A DNA stretch of 64,000 nucleotides from assembly GCF_021134715.1 (NCBI RefSeq), contig NC_060018.1, positions 6,961,501-7,025,500 of the forward strand, given 5' to 3'. Below, piece after piece: positions 48,842-60,941 of this stretch (the first letter of the stretch is position 1; every line of letters begins with the position of its first letter). The position numbers and the translations under genes were made by a program. Source of the DNA: Daphnia pulex (taxonomy: Eukaryota; Arthropoda; Branchiopoda; Diplostraca; Daphniidae). The notes beneath the pieces are model-generated. The model made no database searches and was not told the origin of the DNA. It was given only the letters and a program-made list of their open reading frames with translations.

Positions 48842-49769
48842 CTAGTACGACTGATGGCAACATAGAATTAAAAGTCAACCCAAGAGCATGGCAACAGCAA
48901 AGCAGACTTGGAAGCTGCCATCTGATTGGCGAGCTGAAAAAGGATGTTTCATCCATTTCACAACTGCGTATTTGGAACCGGATCCCTTAGTTGATTTCTA
49001 TTGAGCCCGACTTCTAGCGTCCACAATTGTATTCAACGTCATCATACTCTTCAATAGATACTACCATCAATAATGGGGCGAAACAGGGAACCCAATGAGA
49101 TTGAAAAGAACGGAACGTCTGGAAAGTCTTAGCTCTTCATCGAACAATTAGCAAACTCAACCAATACGGTTGGGCTGCTACCTTCAGTTGGTGGTAATCC
49201 ACTAATAATCCGCTCATCAAAAGTGTTACTGGGGATCCAAAAAGTGAACACATGCAGGGGCAGAATTTCGGTTGTTTTAAAAATTTTAAGTATAATATTA
49301 GACGAGGAAGGAAGGACATTAGGAACAGAACAGAACAGAACTGGAAGAGAGGGGAATCGGGGAAGGGCTAGAACGCGCAAAATGATATCAAGACAAAATC
49401 CTATCTGCACTAATTTTAATTTGAAGGGGGAAACAAAAATAGAGAACTGCTGCGCAAGAAAATATGTTAAAATCGCGTGACTCAACACTTAAAAAAGATG
49501 GTCAAATGCGAGAGGCCGACAAATATCTGTAGGCCTTATGAGGATACAACTAGTCACGTTGGAATCCGGAAATATAATGGCTGATAAACGGAAAAAGACA
49601 TTTAAATAGATCAAGGTGAATGTGTGAGTACAGATTGTGAATAAATGATATCGAACTTGTTCATTTCCTTATTTTTTTTCGGCTGATTTATCACTCGATT
49701 TCATAAACTGTCGAATCTAGTAAATAGTTGTCAGGCCAATTATCGGTCACTTAGTAGATGAAAATGAGG
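48842..49769. other. spacer between receptor promoter and Suv4-20 3' end
   Basis: About 900 bp. Contains the upstream region of the receptor gene and the 3' UTR of Suv4-20, both on the minus strand. One open frame (49129-49488, -) has no recognisable feature and I leave it out. Confidence 0.5.
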
Positions 49770-52174
49770 TCATTCAACCGAGGAAAAGTTCGTGGGAGGT
49801 AGATCGATAGTGTGCGATTCATTGCCAAATATCAGTCTTAATCGTTTAGTGGTCGGCAACACTCCCATCCGCGACGGTTCGGCGGCTACTGAAGGGGACC
49901 TACGTCTTTGTGTCCGACGCGTTCGGCTTTTGTGAGGTGGTTCCAGTTCGTTTTCAGGTTCCATTTCCAATCCTTCAACTCGAAGGACTTCATATACTGG
50001 ATGGATCATATTCTGTTGATGCAGGTGGCTACCACCCATACTACTACCAGATTCAATGACTTCGTCTAAAACAGGACTGCGCTTCATCCTAAGCGTCAGT
50101 TTGAGACGTCCGCCTGGTGACGTCATCAACGCAGGCTGGTGAGATGCAAGTTCACGAGAAGATGGCGGAGGCGGAGTAGCAGAGCGTTCTTTTCTCACCT
50201 CGGCGGGAATTTCTTTTTCTAATGCTGGCAAACTTTCCGTTTGGACTCCATTTTCGTGTTCGATATCGTTGAATTCGTAAACGTCACTCCCGCGACTGAC
50301 GCCTTCTGCTTCCGGCGTGGCAACAGGGGAGCTTACTGCAGATGATTCGGTTGGTGATGCAGTTTCAAGAGTTTTCTTGTTTCTTAAACGCATTCCAGAT
50401 CGTGCACCATCGTTACTAGCAGCGTTACTAACAGGTTCAGAATCCGCCACAACGGTAGGTTGAACCACATCAGCTGGAGCACTACGAACCGTGCGGGAAC
50501 GTAGGCTTCTCACTGTTCCAGTAGTTGGTTTCTTATCATCAACGCTGACACTAGTAACATTTTGATGCGTAGTACTTGCTATACTACTTGTTCCATTAAC
50601 TTCCTTTCCAGTTTGTAATCGTCGACGACGTTTGGCACCTACACGTGTGGTGACAGGAACTTTCGTGTCGTGGCGGCTACTAGTACTGCTACTGCTGCCA
50701 GCACTCTCTTCGCTGTTGGTTTTTCCCTCGTTACACATAGCGTAACCTTGAGCAACCAATAATTCAGCATCGTACCTGATGACCAGTAAAAAAGATTACA
50801 GTAAAACACAGTAGAAAATAATAAATTCTTTCACTAAAACTTTAAACATACCTGGTGAGGCCTTTTCGCCGGAGCTCTTTTACGTCTAGAGGTCTGGACA
50901 CAGTCTCTCTATCTTCTAATCGTACGGGAGTAGTTGCATTTCGAGAAGATGAGGAGCGACTCGTTGCTGTCGCCGCCGGCTCTTTGTCCGTCTGCTTTTT
51001 CACACGACTCAATCTTAAATGTGTTTCACGGAGGCGGTAACGCTCTTCTTTAGTGGCAGCTTCGGGAGTGTTTTTCTTATTTTTAGCAAACGCACCAGTC
51101 CCACGCCGTTCGCAAGTTTCACATTCACAGAAGCAGTTGTTGTCACCAAAAAAATCTTCGCCATAAAAACAAGTGATCTCTTCACCAGCCTCAATATCTC
51201 GCAATATTCGAACACAGGCAGTTCCACGGCCAGTGGCAACAAACTATCGAGAAAGAAATATACACAAAATTAAACATGACACATTAAAGCTGACCGAATT
51301 GCTAATTAATGGATAAAACTTGAAACCTTGCAGTTAGAACGACAATCATGATTGATAAATGCTGCTGGTCCAAGCCAAAGTTGTGCACAATTTTTGCGAC
51401 AACTGTACATTACAGAAAAATCATTTTTTCCAGGGTGCAATAGTTGAGCTTCTTCATCAGGACTCAATTCAGCTATACATCCCATTAATAAAGTAATCTG
51501 CTCATTTTTATACCTAAAATACAAAGACCATTATTTTAAGATTTTTTTCTCATTGTTATTCTACAAAATATAATATTTTTGAAATTAATAGAGAACTTGC
51601 CACTTTTTTGTAGTGCAAAGTTTTGCTCCCTTTTGTCCCTCCATAGAGTATCTGTAACAAGCTTGAATAGTGAAGCCTGCTGATTCATGGAACATCCCCA
51701 AATATCGAACAATCTAAAAATTGAGTAGCTTATTAAATGGTAGCCAACAAAATTTTTTACTGATTAAAAGTCTTACATGTTCTTTGACATTCATTTGTTG
51801 TTGCTTGTTCTTGTTAGAAAGGAAATTCCAGACATAATCACTAGATGTCAGTTGCTTGTAAGCTTTCTCATAATCTTGATGTTCAATGAAATCTATGACA
51901 GCTTGCTTTAATTCTTCTCTGTTGGCTTTGGGTGGCCTATAACTATATTACAAATGGGATAAATTGATTGAAAAAGCAATTTCAAAACACCTTCACATTA
52001 ACATAAAAGAGAGAGAGAGACAAACCGGAGATTCATCTTGTGAGTGGAGAAACCAAGAAAAGGGTCCAGAACAAGTCCAGTAGCCAAGTCATCATTCTCT
52101 GAAAGCTCTTTAGGAGTCATGCCAGATCCTTGTGAGCGAAACGCTGCTCGATTGTTTAGACTCTGGATCACCAT
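49770..52174 (-). CDS. Suv4-20: histone H4-K20 methyltransferase Suv4-20
   Basis: Six exons (52026-52174, 51777-51942, 51601-51713, 51327-51513, 50852-51243, 49770-50775) give 670 aa. The N-terminus has the family block [20 protein letters not shown]. The SET domain (about 95-235) shows [43 protein letters not shown], and [12 protein letters not shown]; the post-SET zinc site is [12 protein letters not shown]. The C-terminal part is Ser/Arg-rich and carries [15 protein letters not shown] and KRLRLIFGN, both known in the family. The enzyme di- and tri-methylates H4K20 at heterochromatin. Intron 3 starts with GC (GCAAGT). The start codon follows a splice acceptor by one base, so there is a 5' UTR exon upstream (donor at about 52360). 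Divergent from SPT2. Confidence 0.95.
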
Positions 52175-52835
52175 TCTATAAGAAAACAATAATGAAATGT
52201 AGAACAAGCATATTGCAAACAGTTTGGAATGCCAAATGCATTCATTCATCAAATATTCAAACAATATAAGCTGTCATAAATCAACAACTAGCAAATCTAA
52301 AATTACATCCATTATTAGGCCTTGAACTCTTTTGACATGGCCTTAGGGAGTATTGTGTACCTGTCAAACTCAACACATAATAGGAAAAATTTCCAAGCAA
52401 GTTTACAGATGTCCCACAAATGAATTAGAAAAGTATCGATGACTGCTGGCAAGATCGAATTATTCTTTAATTTCACAAAAGAAGAGTTAAAAAAGCGAAA
52501 ATTGATGGAGATGAAGAAAACAATTTATCCAACAACAGGACAGCGTTGCAACAAAACACTGTGTAAGTGTAAACAATATTGCCGTAACCGAAAAGCTGGT
52601 TACAACATTTAAAAATATAAATTTTAATATGAGAAAAAAGAATTTTAAATTACAAGCATTTTAAATAATATAATTTCAATTCAATCAATAGCAACGCAAA
52701 TAGTTTTGGGAGGTTATAATATCTTAGTTTCATCAACAGCAGTTTCTCTCATTCAGATTTCAGATTTGATGTGGATGTCTTGTGTGGCAGACGTCATCTG
52801 ATTTTGGGTCAAGCAGTAGTCGTGCTTTTAGTGGA
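52175..52835. promoter_or_regulatory. bidirectional promoter, Suv4-20 (-) / SPT2 (+)
   Basis: About 660 bp, with the Suv4-20 leader intron and leader exon in its left half. TATCGATG at 52434-52441 differs in one base from the DRE site (TATCGATA) that marks arthropod housekeeping promoters. No TATA box. It would drive two chromatin genes. Confidence 0.5.
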
Positions 52836-54885
52836 ATGGACTTTAGTTATTTACTAGATCTTGCAAAACAAAATGAAGAACAAGCAAAGGAAGCGGTACA
52901 TCATTTCTCACATATCTCACGTTATCCGTAATTTTACTAAAAAATTTATTAGGTTCAAGTCAAAAGATACAGTACTCAAGTATCGGCCTCGAAAAAAATT
53001 CCTCGCTCGGGGGTTCAATCTGATGGCATTCGTGCTTTCTTAGCTCGAAAAGATCATGAAGAGAAACAAAAAAGGATGGAAGAAAAGAAAAAGAAAGAGG
53101 TATTTTAATAAATAATCAAACAAAAGAATGTTCTAGAATGTTGTGTATGTTTCCAGGTATTGCTGTCGTTGCGTGCCCAGGATCGGAAGTCCAATGCTAG
53201 AGTCCAAGCTATGTTGAAAAGAACGAAAAGTGGTAACAAGGCAGTATTGGATGAAGCTAAGAATTCATTAAATACAGCTGTTACAGCTGCTGGTAAGATC
53301 CATACATTTAGTTTTCCTTTGTTAACATTATGCCAACAACATTTCTTTCTTGTACAAAGGACTTGATGTTCAACCAGATGAAGATGATTACGGCTATGTT
53401 TCCCACGAAGCATCTGCAGCATATAAAAAACTTATTGACAAGTATAGTAGCACAGATACTTCAAATGGTAACACACAAAGAGGGAGAACTCATAAAGAAT
53501 TGAGAAATGCCAAGGTAAGTTTAGAAATAATCTTTATTTTTAACACTTCCAATGTAAACCTGAAATTGCTTTAATTACAGGATAGGGTGAAAAATGCTCT
53601 TGACAAAATTGAAGAGGCAGAAGGTACACCCCATCGAAAAAAACGCATCAACAAGCCTATAATGTCAAAAGAAAAAGTTGATGAGTTATTGAAAGTTGAT
53701 AATAAGTCACGTAATAACGATAGAGATGTCTCCAAAAAGGTTCGACCCAAGGGTCTTCCACCAGAGGCCTCCCTTAGTTTTGATCAGATCTTGAAATTAG
53801 CTGCCGCAAAGCAGCACGAACCAATAAAGCTTGAAAAGAAATTGGATATTCCTGAAAAAAAAGAACCAGAATCCAATAGACTAATGACCAAGAAAGAAAA
53901 AGAAGATCTCATGAGGAGGAAAGAGGAGGAACGAGACCGTCAACTACGCAAAGAAGGAAAATTACCCCCTATTAGGCCTACTCCTGACAATTCTGCTGTA
54001 CCTGCTGTACCTGCGAAGAGTAAAGAAAAACCACCAACTAAAGTGATTCCTTCCAAAGAGCCAGTGAAAATGCCATCCTTCATGAATGGAAAAACTCTTA
54101 ACCCGACTCCTAATACGAGTTCGATCAATAAACCGATTATGCGAGCTGATGACCAAAAAAGCACTGTTGCGAAACCAAATATTGGACAGCGCCCAGGAGT
54201 CTCAAAAGTGATTCAAAATAAACCAGGGCCTCCCCAAATGAAAGGCCCACCGCCCAAGGCTCTACCACCACCTCAGTTGTCAAGAGTTCCACAAGGAAAA
54301 GGGAAAACACTCGCCAAACCTCCAGCTGGACCAAGTCGACCTTTCCCACCTTACAGAGATATTCGCCCTGTTGATCGGGGCTACAAAAGTATTCATTTTA
54401 ACATGTTTTTGGTGTCGAATTGCACGATAATATTAATTTTATCATTAAAGGGTCTATGGAAAGTGACGAAGAAGAAGATTCCGAACTGGATGACTTCATC
54501 GACGACGGTCCTGATGAAGCGGAAGATTATTCCAAGCACATTCAGGACATTTTTGGTTATAACAGGAACAGGTACGCTAACAAAAATTTTTTTTTCGTTC
54601 AGCACAGTATGTTAACAGATCATTTAATAGATACCGTATCGAGAGTGACGACGAAGATGAATGCATGGAATCGAGCTTTGCTCAGCAGATGAAAGAAGAG
54701 TGTATCAGTACCAAAATTGGTAATCAAGTTTGATTTATCGATTTTCTCAGTTCAAATTCACAAGTTCTCTTTGTTTTCTAGGTATTTTGGAAGATCTGGA
54801 ACAGGAGCGTCTATTGCGCGAAGAGGAAGAAGAAGAAAGAAAGAGAAAGGTGGCTTCTGCCAAGAGGGCCAAATCTCGCAAGTGA
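52836..54885 (+). CDS. Spty2d1: SPT2 histone chaperone homologue
   Basis: Eight exons (52836-52895, 52953-53099, 53157-53292, 53360-53514, 53581-54388, 54451-54571, 54631-54719, 54782-54885) give 539 aa. N-terminal block MDFSYLLDLAKQNEEQ; a coiled, Lys/Glu-rich middle; a Pro-rich stretch with PPPKALPPPQ; then the SPT2 C-terminal domain with the acidic DSELDDFIDDGPDE and HIQDIFGYNRNRYR, and a basic end KRAKSRK. The SPT2 domain binds H3-H4 tetramers and couples histone recycling to transcription. The last residues are a basic coil that fits DNA binding. Its neighbour Suv4-20 is also a chromatin factor. Confidence 0.92.
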
Positions 54886-55575
54886 TGACAAATCGTCAAC
54901 GACAGCATTAGTGCACTTCTACATCTATTAAATCTTAAAAAAAAAAAAAATGCTTCCGTTTTATCAGGGAACATTTCTATCTTCTGTGGTACTGTACATG
55001 GTTTAGCGATCTATTTTCTATTCCACGTCAGTCACAGAATTAAATCGTGTTTCTTTTTTCTAAAGGCGTTTTTGTTTGCTTCGCCAAAATTGTTGCTATT
55101 TTGGGATGTGAGTGGTGGAATGATTCATTATGTCACATCGAAGTTGACCGTTTTCATTCTGGGAATGACTTTTTGGTATAATTATTGTGGGCACAATGCA
55201 ATTCCTGCGGAGCAAAATCTCGGATGCGGTGTTTGTAGCCGGGAAGGCTATATAGGCCTTTGCATTTTCATAATGATGATTCCAATCACTTGTGTAATAA
55301 AATTGGTCATGAATTAAAAGTTGATTTTTTGCTTTAATTTTCTCCCTCAAACAGAAACTCGTTTTCCGACATTTGTTTATTCATAAGTCAACACTGTTAC
55401 ACAGATTTGGTCTTTGGTTAGATGATCACTTTCAAGTTTCACTGCGTCTGCGGGGGTTCATTTCAAAGCTTGTTCTTAACCAGATCTATTTGGGGTTGTC
55501 TTTTTCCCCTCGCAACTTATTTTGAATAATTAAAGGGCATCGAGTGTAGCCAACGGCTTTATTTATTTATTTATC

Positions 55576-55576
<1 letters not shown>

Positions 55577-55607
<31 letters not shown>
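55577..55607 (+). repeat. (TG)n microsatellite
   Basis: Fifteen TG units without a break, preceded by ATTT repeats at 55560-55573. Located in the spacer after SPT2. Confidence 0.95.
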
Positions 55608-55608
<1 letters not shown>

Positions 55609-55958
55609 CAAATGTCGTTTACGTTGTAATTTTGATTCAACTGGGCGCAGCCCCCGAGTACCATCTGATTTAGTTTGGTATAGATGCAAGATATTCAAAC
55701 AAGAAATAGCCGGCGCCGTATGGGGGATGTGATTGTTTAACGTCTTTTAACTATAGAGGATGAAAATTTGACGGAAAAGTAGACAGGAATATGGCAACAA
55801 TTAACATGCAAAGAGTTTGGGACGTGGGGTCTGCTAGGATTCCTCGCCCATGGAACGCCGCTACCTCCGGAACCAAACACCAGGGTTTAAAGGTGGTTCC
55901 AAGTTCCAACCAATTTTAGAACTTGTAACATGACTCAGCGTCAAGGACGGGGAGAATT

Positions 55959-55982
55959 AAAAAAAAAAAAAAAAAAAAAAAA
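55959..55982 (+). repeat. A24 homopolymer
   Basis: Long A tract directly after AGAATT. I looked for a target-site duplication or processed coding sequence to its left and found none, so I describe it as a homopolymer only. Confidence 0.85.
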
Positions 55983-57428
55983 GAAGGAATAAAAAGTCGA
56001 CATTGTAAAAAAAAAGGATAAGCAAGTATCACGAAAATATCCGAGTTTAATAAGGAGAGCAACAGGTGGGTGACTTTTACAGTTAAACAAAACTCGTTTC
56101 ACCCGAATTTTATTTATTCATAAAATACGATTATCACATTGATTTTGTCACGATTTTGTCTGTGTTTGGTTTGAACCCTATCGATCTCTATCGGATGCCA
56201 ACGGGGAAGTTTGATTTCAAAGCTTGTTCCCCAACGGATCTACTTATTGTTTCCTTCTTCCTGTTTGATTTATATTCAACGAATAATCAAGACATAATCA
56301 ATTATATAGCTTCTGGGGTAATAATACTGCGAGTTGAAATTCAAATTCATGAATTAGCCTAATGTGTATTCATAATTATTGACAACTATTTGACAGATGC
56401 AAGATATTTCTATCTCGGAAAAAATTGTGTAGCAAAAAAGTTGCATGCGTGTTGCCAAAATATATAGGGCAGGCATCCAGAGCATATGCTTGCAACAATA
56501 CATCAACACATCAACAATATAAGAACGAATAAGACTGCGTGTACCACTGGTCAACTGATTACTGATGGTCAAAGAATATTACGGTTTTTCAGAAACTCTT
56601 CTTCTGCTCATTCCCGCTCATGCCAATACCCATGTGCCGGGTGGTACAATATTTTTTTTTTCTTAGATGTTGGTCTAACACGCTTTAACATTGCGGTGTT
56701 GCATGGAGACCTATTATCCACGTCTGTATCATATTTTCTGTGTAACAGTACACATATTTTTACCGCTATGACGACGCATGCGCTTACCGAATGTCTTGAT
56801 TGAATTATGAAATCAGCTGTTACTTTGAAGTCGAAGCCGGTCTAAAATATTTCTGAATTTCAACCCATTTTATTTCCCTTATTTTTCATCACCGCTTTGG
56901 CTTGATATAAGGAAGTGTTAAACAAAGTTCAACCGCTTTTAAATAACCCGTGAGGGAAAATTGTACACCCTAACTCGAAGTTGAAATGCTTAAGTTTTTG
57001 ATGTAGGTCAACGCCCCCTTGTCCTAATTCTTGTAGGACAGCTGACCTCCAAAGAAACGGTGAGAACAAAGTTTACATTCCCTTTTCTTTTGAAAAATCT
57101 TGAAAATGTAGGATGGACTTTGGGGTCCTTCCTCATTCAGAAGGCATCCACTAGCCACTAGGGTCTATAAACCTACAGACCTACAGAGTACAGAATGTAG
57201 AGACTGGAGTCCAGTTGATCTAGTGGTGCACACATTGGTAGTCGCATGCTCGGAGGCTCTCTGGCAGTTATTTTGGATAAGAGACAAAACACAACTGGCT
57301 TTTTCTCCATCTTTGGGGTTGACAACTGACAATACAAGAATGAAGCGCAGTAGCAGATTATTTAAGTGAAATCCGTCGTGTACCATAATTGTAGCCTATA
57401 CTCCAAGCTGTGTTCAAAGTTGGTCACA

Positions 57429-59968
57429 ATGTCGCATCGTTCAGTTCAAGTTATGATATTGGCAAGTTGGATTTTCAGTGGTGCCAGTGCATCTCCAGTC
57501 TATGAACTCGGTTGGTATTTTCAATGAAACACCTTTGTAATGGCACGGTATACCTATGCAAAAACACTGTCATACTCTCTAAACCAATTTTTTGTGCTGA
57601 AATGAGAGGTTCATCAAATATCAAATTGCGCCACTTTAACCGGTTGCGGTTGAACTAGACCCACTTCTATTCTACCGTATGCCAAGTTTACCACACACCG
57701 TTACTTATTATTCAAATTTTGATTTTTCTCAGGTAATATGAGCAACCTCACAATGGATAATATCGAAAGAAATTCGCAAATATCTGTTGGCCGCGCTTTC
57801 CCGTCGGTGTCAGACATCAACCCGGAAGTCGGAACGGATTTTACCCAAGTGACGTGGGCTCATGCAGTAGACAACCGAAAGAAGCTGAGACGTGCGCTAA
57901 GAGGTAATAAGTAGTTGTCGAGCTCAAACAATTGATTAATGATGCATGCTATGCAAATTAGATCTTGGCCATCCCGTCATTCTAGTTCTTTATTCTTCTA
58001 ATAATAGTCTGCACATATTCAAAAAAAAAAGCACCTTGAATTCCTATCCAGTCCAAAAATGTCCCGCTCCATAGTTTTTTCTCATTGCGCAATTTCTTTG
58101 TATACGTATATGGGGAGGGGGGCGATTCTTGTTCAGTGGTCAGCCTGACGCTTTCTGAATTAACAAACAACTAAATATATAGTCCCTTAAGAAATACCAA
58201 TTAATACGCGACTCGAGGCGATGATGGTCATCGCAGACTATTATTGGACATTGTTCTCTGTGACTGTGAGTTCTTTACAGCACCGATAAAACGAAATCCC
58301 TTTTCCGGAAAGCAGTTGAGTTTATCTTCTTTTGTGAGCTGACGTGAGAACGGAATGCCTAGCTGGTCATACACGAGGTATACAATCATCACCACGGGGC
58401 TTTGGGCTTTCAAAGTTGACCTGTGTTCACCGAAATCTTTGACAGACTCACATTTTCTTGATTTATCCTAATTTATCCTCTGAAGCGTATTTTTGCCCAG
58501 GATGGAAATTCAGTTGGGAAACTGCCAAACCCTATCTGTTTTCGATTCCTGAGCTATTTTCGCAGTTGATAATCGGAATGTTTTTATTTATTTTTTTCAA
58601 AATTCTTGAAATTGATTAACACAATTTTATTTCCTGGTTGACACAAGGCAGTGCAATGATGCTTGAAGCAGACGTTTCGCTGGGAAAGTTGAAAAGCGAC
58701 CCGCACTCTGAAGACAGGCCAATTATGGCACACCCGCCAATTTCGGCAAGTGACTTGTCGCTTGAAGACTTTTTAGGTAACGTTTTATTTCATATCTCTC
58801 TTTATTTAAAAATAAAAACGAAGCGCAATAACAAGATGTTTAACACATATGGTGTTATTTTTACCAATAAGCGCGTAAATTGTTTAGTGTATTAATGATT
58901 GAACTTAATTTTTTCCACCTGTCGGATTGATGCTAACAGACGAAGTCCTAGACGAAGCCTATTACAAGGGAATCAAATTGGATTTTAAAAGTGTTGAAGT
59001 ACTCGAACGAGCTCTCCAGATAGTCAAAACGAGAGAACATAAAGTAAGCCATTATTGCTGATAGCTATAATAATTCCAAGTTAATTAATGAATTTTCTTT
59101 AATAATTTAAACTATACTAGATCCGGGTACCTCTTTGGTTAAACGCTGACATTATCAAAGGACCAGTGGATTCTACTTCAAATCCTATAGACGCCCAGTT
59201 ATTTCTGAGCCTTACCAAATACTACTTTCCAACTGCAGTCATCAGCGCGGGCTGGACGACAAAGTAAGTATTGCATCATTTTATGAGCTTAGCTGGAAAA
59301 GTATAAATTAATTACTTGGTTGTACAATAACTAGACTCGCCAAAGAAGGTTATTATACTCTTGATCAATGTCGGAATATGAGAGACGCCCTAATAGCAGC
59401 TCAAGTAACTGCCCCAGTAACATTTCCCGTTCGAGCCGGACTCATAGCAAATTTGGAATCTCGACAGAATATTTTATGGCTTCTGAGAGAAGTATGTTCG
59501 CAATTTGCATAACATATTAACGATACATTTAATCAATGGCGATCTTTTTTTAAAAATAATGCCTAACTTTGTCATTTGTTGTGTTTAGATACCGGGAAGT
59601 ACAGTGACAATTTGGAGTTCCTATGGCGACGAAGTTGATGTATTTGGGCTGTTGGATTTCATAGACGCGATCGGCAAAGAGTTCATTGTAAGGAATAGAT
59701 ATTTAAAATAGTTGTGTTTTCAATAAGTAACTCTGATAATGACGATGGTGGTGGTTTCATTTTTCTGCAGTACATCGACGTCCACAGCGGATTGCGTTGT
59801 CGAATGTCCCGTTACAGAGCAGCGTACTCGATGGGTGAATATCTTTTGGGTTTTGGGCGAAATAATGGACGAACTTCGTCTAATCCAAGTTTTTTTGCTT
59901 TGCTGACGTATTTGTCGTGCGCGACTTCATTCCTTCCATGGAACATCAATTCGCATAACCAGCAATAG
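57429..59968 (+). CDS. FAM151 / menorin-like protein, copy 1
   Basis: Eight exons (57429-57510, 57733-57903, 58648-58776, 58940-59043, 59121-59263, 59335-59491, 59589-59687, 59771-59968) give 360 aa. The N-terminus has a signal-type segment (VMILASWIFSGASASPV). The FAM151 domain follows with MMLEADVSLG, IMAHPPIS, YKGIKLDFKS, VPLWLNADIIKGP, AVISAGWTT, TFPVRAGL and IYIDVHSG. The fold resembles glycerophosphodiester phosphodiesterase-type TIM barrels, with the Glu-Ala-Asp and Lys-Leu-Asp residues in the catalytic places. Menorin in C. elegans shapes dendrites from the skin. The last 45 residues, after IYIDVHSG, are copy-specific and include a hydrophobic segment (FALLTYLSCATSFL), possibly a membrane or GPI signal. 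Confidence 0.87.
57904..58647 (+). other. long intron of FAM151 copy 1
   Basis: 744 bp between the signal-bearing exons and the FAM151 domain, much longer than other introns of the gene. AT-rich, with minus-strand frames at 57982-58170 and 58228-58413 that look random. It lies at the same place as the 261-bp intron of copy 2. Confidence 0.6.
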
Positions 59969-60941
59969 CGAATGAAACACGTTCAACGGCTATTTAAACG
60001 AATGGAAGTTATACAGTATTTATTATCTTTTTTTTACAACGTGAAATCAAATCAAATCTCAGCATTTTCTACAATACGTGTAAAATTGACATGGAGAACA
60101 GGCCACACTCGATTTTATTTGTGTGCCTTCAAAACGGCAGTTTTCTAGTGTCGTATACTGCATTTGAAATCGTTCGAAATATATTGCATTTAAAAATTTT
60201 ATTAATATTCATCTCAAAAATTGACCTCGTATTATTCACTTTTAGTTCTGCCGATTTTTGATAAAATTCAATTCAACACTAATATTGTTATTTTTTTGGT
60301 TGCTATCCGAAATATGGGAAGGTGATGGAACGAATAACCTTCTCCTCCAACACCTAAGGGCAAATTTTTTCCAAATTGTTTTGAAACAAGTGTGTTTTCC
60401 ACCACGGGGAATTTTTATAGGCTAACATAAATAATAATAATGAAGCCAAATTTTCTACACTCCCGGGTAGGTTCGAACAAACTTTCTTCGCCGTGGTATA
60501 TATAGCCCTAGGTTTTGGTATTCTTGAGCACAAGTAATAACGAGGGTTTGAGCTTATATCTACGTATGCGATGTTATGTGACCACGAACTTGATTTAGCT
60601 GTGGGCTAAAGAATGGCCCCCCTGGACATCCAGCCGCTTTCACTCTCTCTTTCTCTTTTGACCAATCAACTACCTGCAAACCGAATTCTAGTCATGCACA
60701 AACCGTCAGAGTAAAGAAAGTGTTTTTTCTTTTTTTTTTCACTTTATTTATTATTTTACGTTTTGAAGAAAATACCTGGTGGGTAATGGCTAGAAAGTCC
60801 TCAGTCGACTCCGAGTTGCTGGCAAAGACAGCAGCAGCTCTTGAATACAACAACGTCACTTCGTTTACAACAGCGTGATCTGCGATTGCATCGAGTACTT
60901 TGTGCACTTTCTACAATACTCTATATATGCCCTATAGTAGG
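59969..60941. other. spacer between the two FAM151 copies
   Basis: 973 bp with the 3' UTR of copy 1 and the promoter of copy 2. TATATATA at 60497-60504 is a possible TATA box about 440 bases before the start. A short (AAT)n-like stretch lies at 60427-60440. No other gene. Confidence 0.5.

Larger units (their letters stand above)
54886..57428. other. 2.5-kb spacer SPT2 to FAM151 genes
   Basis: Starts with the 3' UTR of SPT2 (A-run at 54939-54951). Holds the TG microsatellite and the A24 tract listed separately. Open frames at 55072-55317 and 56486-56803 have no family features or splice context. The last 300 bases precede the first FAM151 gene. No RNA gene recognised. Confidence 0.5.

Noticed and set aside
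55072-55317. 81-codon frame after SPT2 with a hydrophobic end
   Set aside because: It lies in the 3' region of SPT2, lacks family features and its start has no promoter context.
55921-55990. A24 tract as the tail of a retrotransposed copy
   Set aside because: No target-site duplication and no recognisable gene sequence to the left.
60470-60490. GGTTCGA box that resembles a tRNA T-loop
   Set aside because: No acceptor stem, D-arm or anticodon arm could be folded around it.
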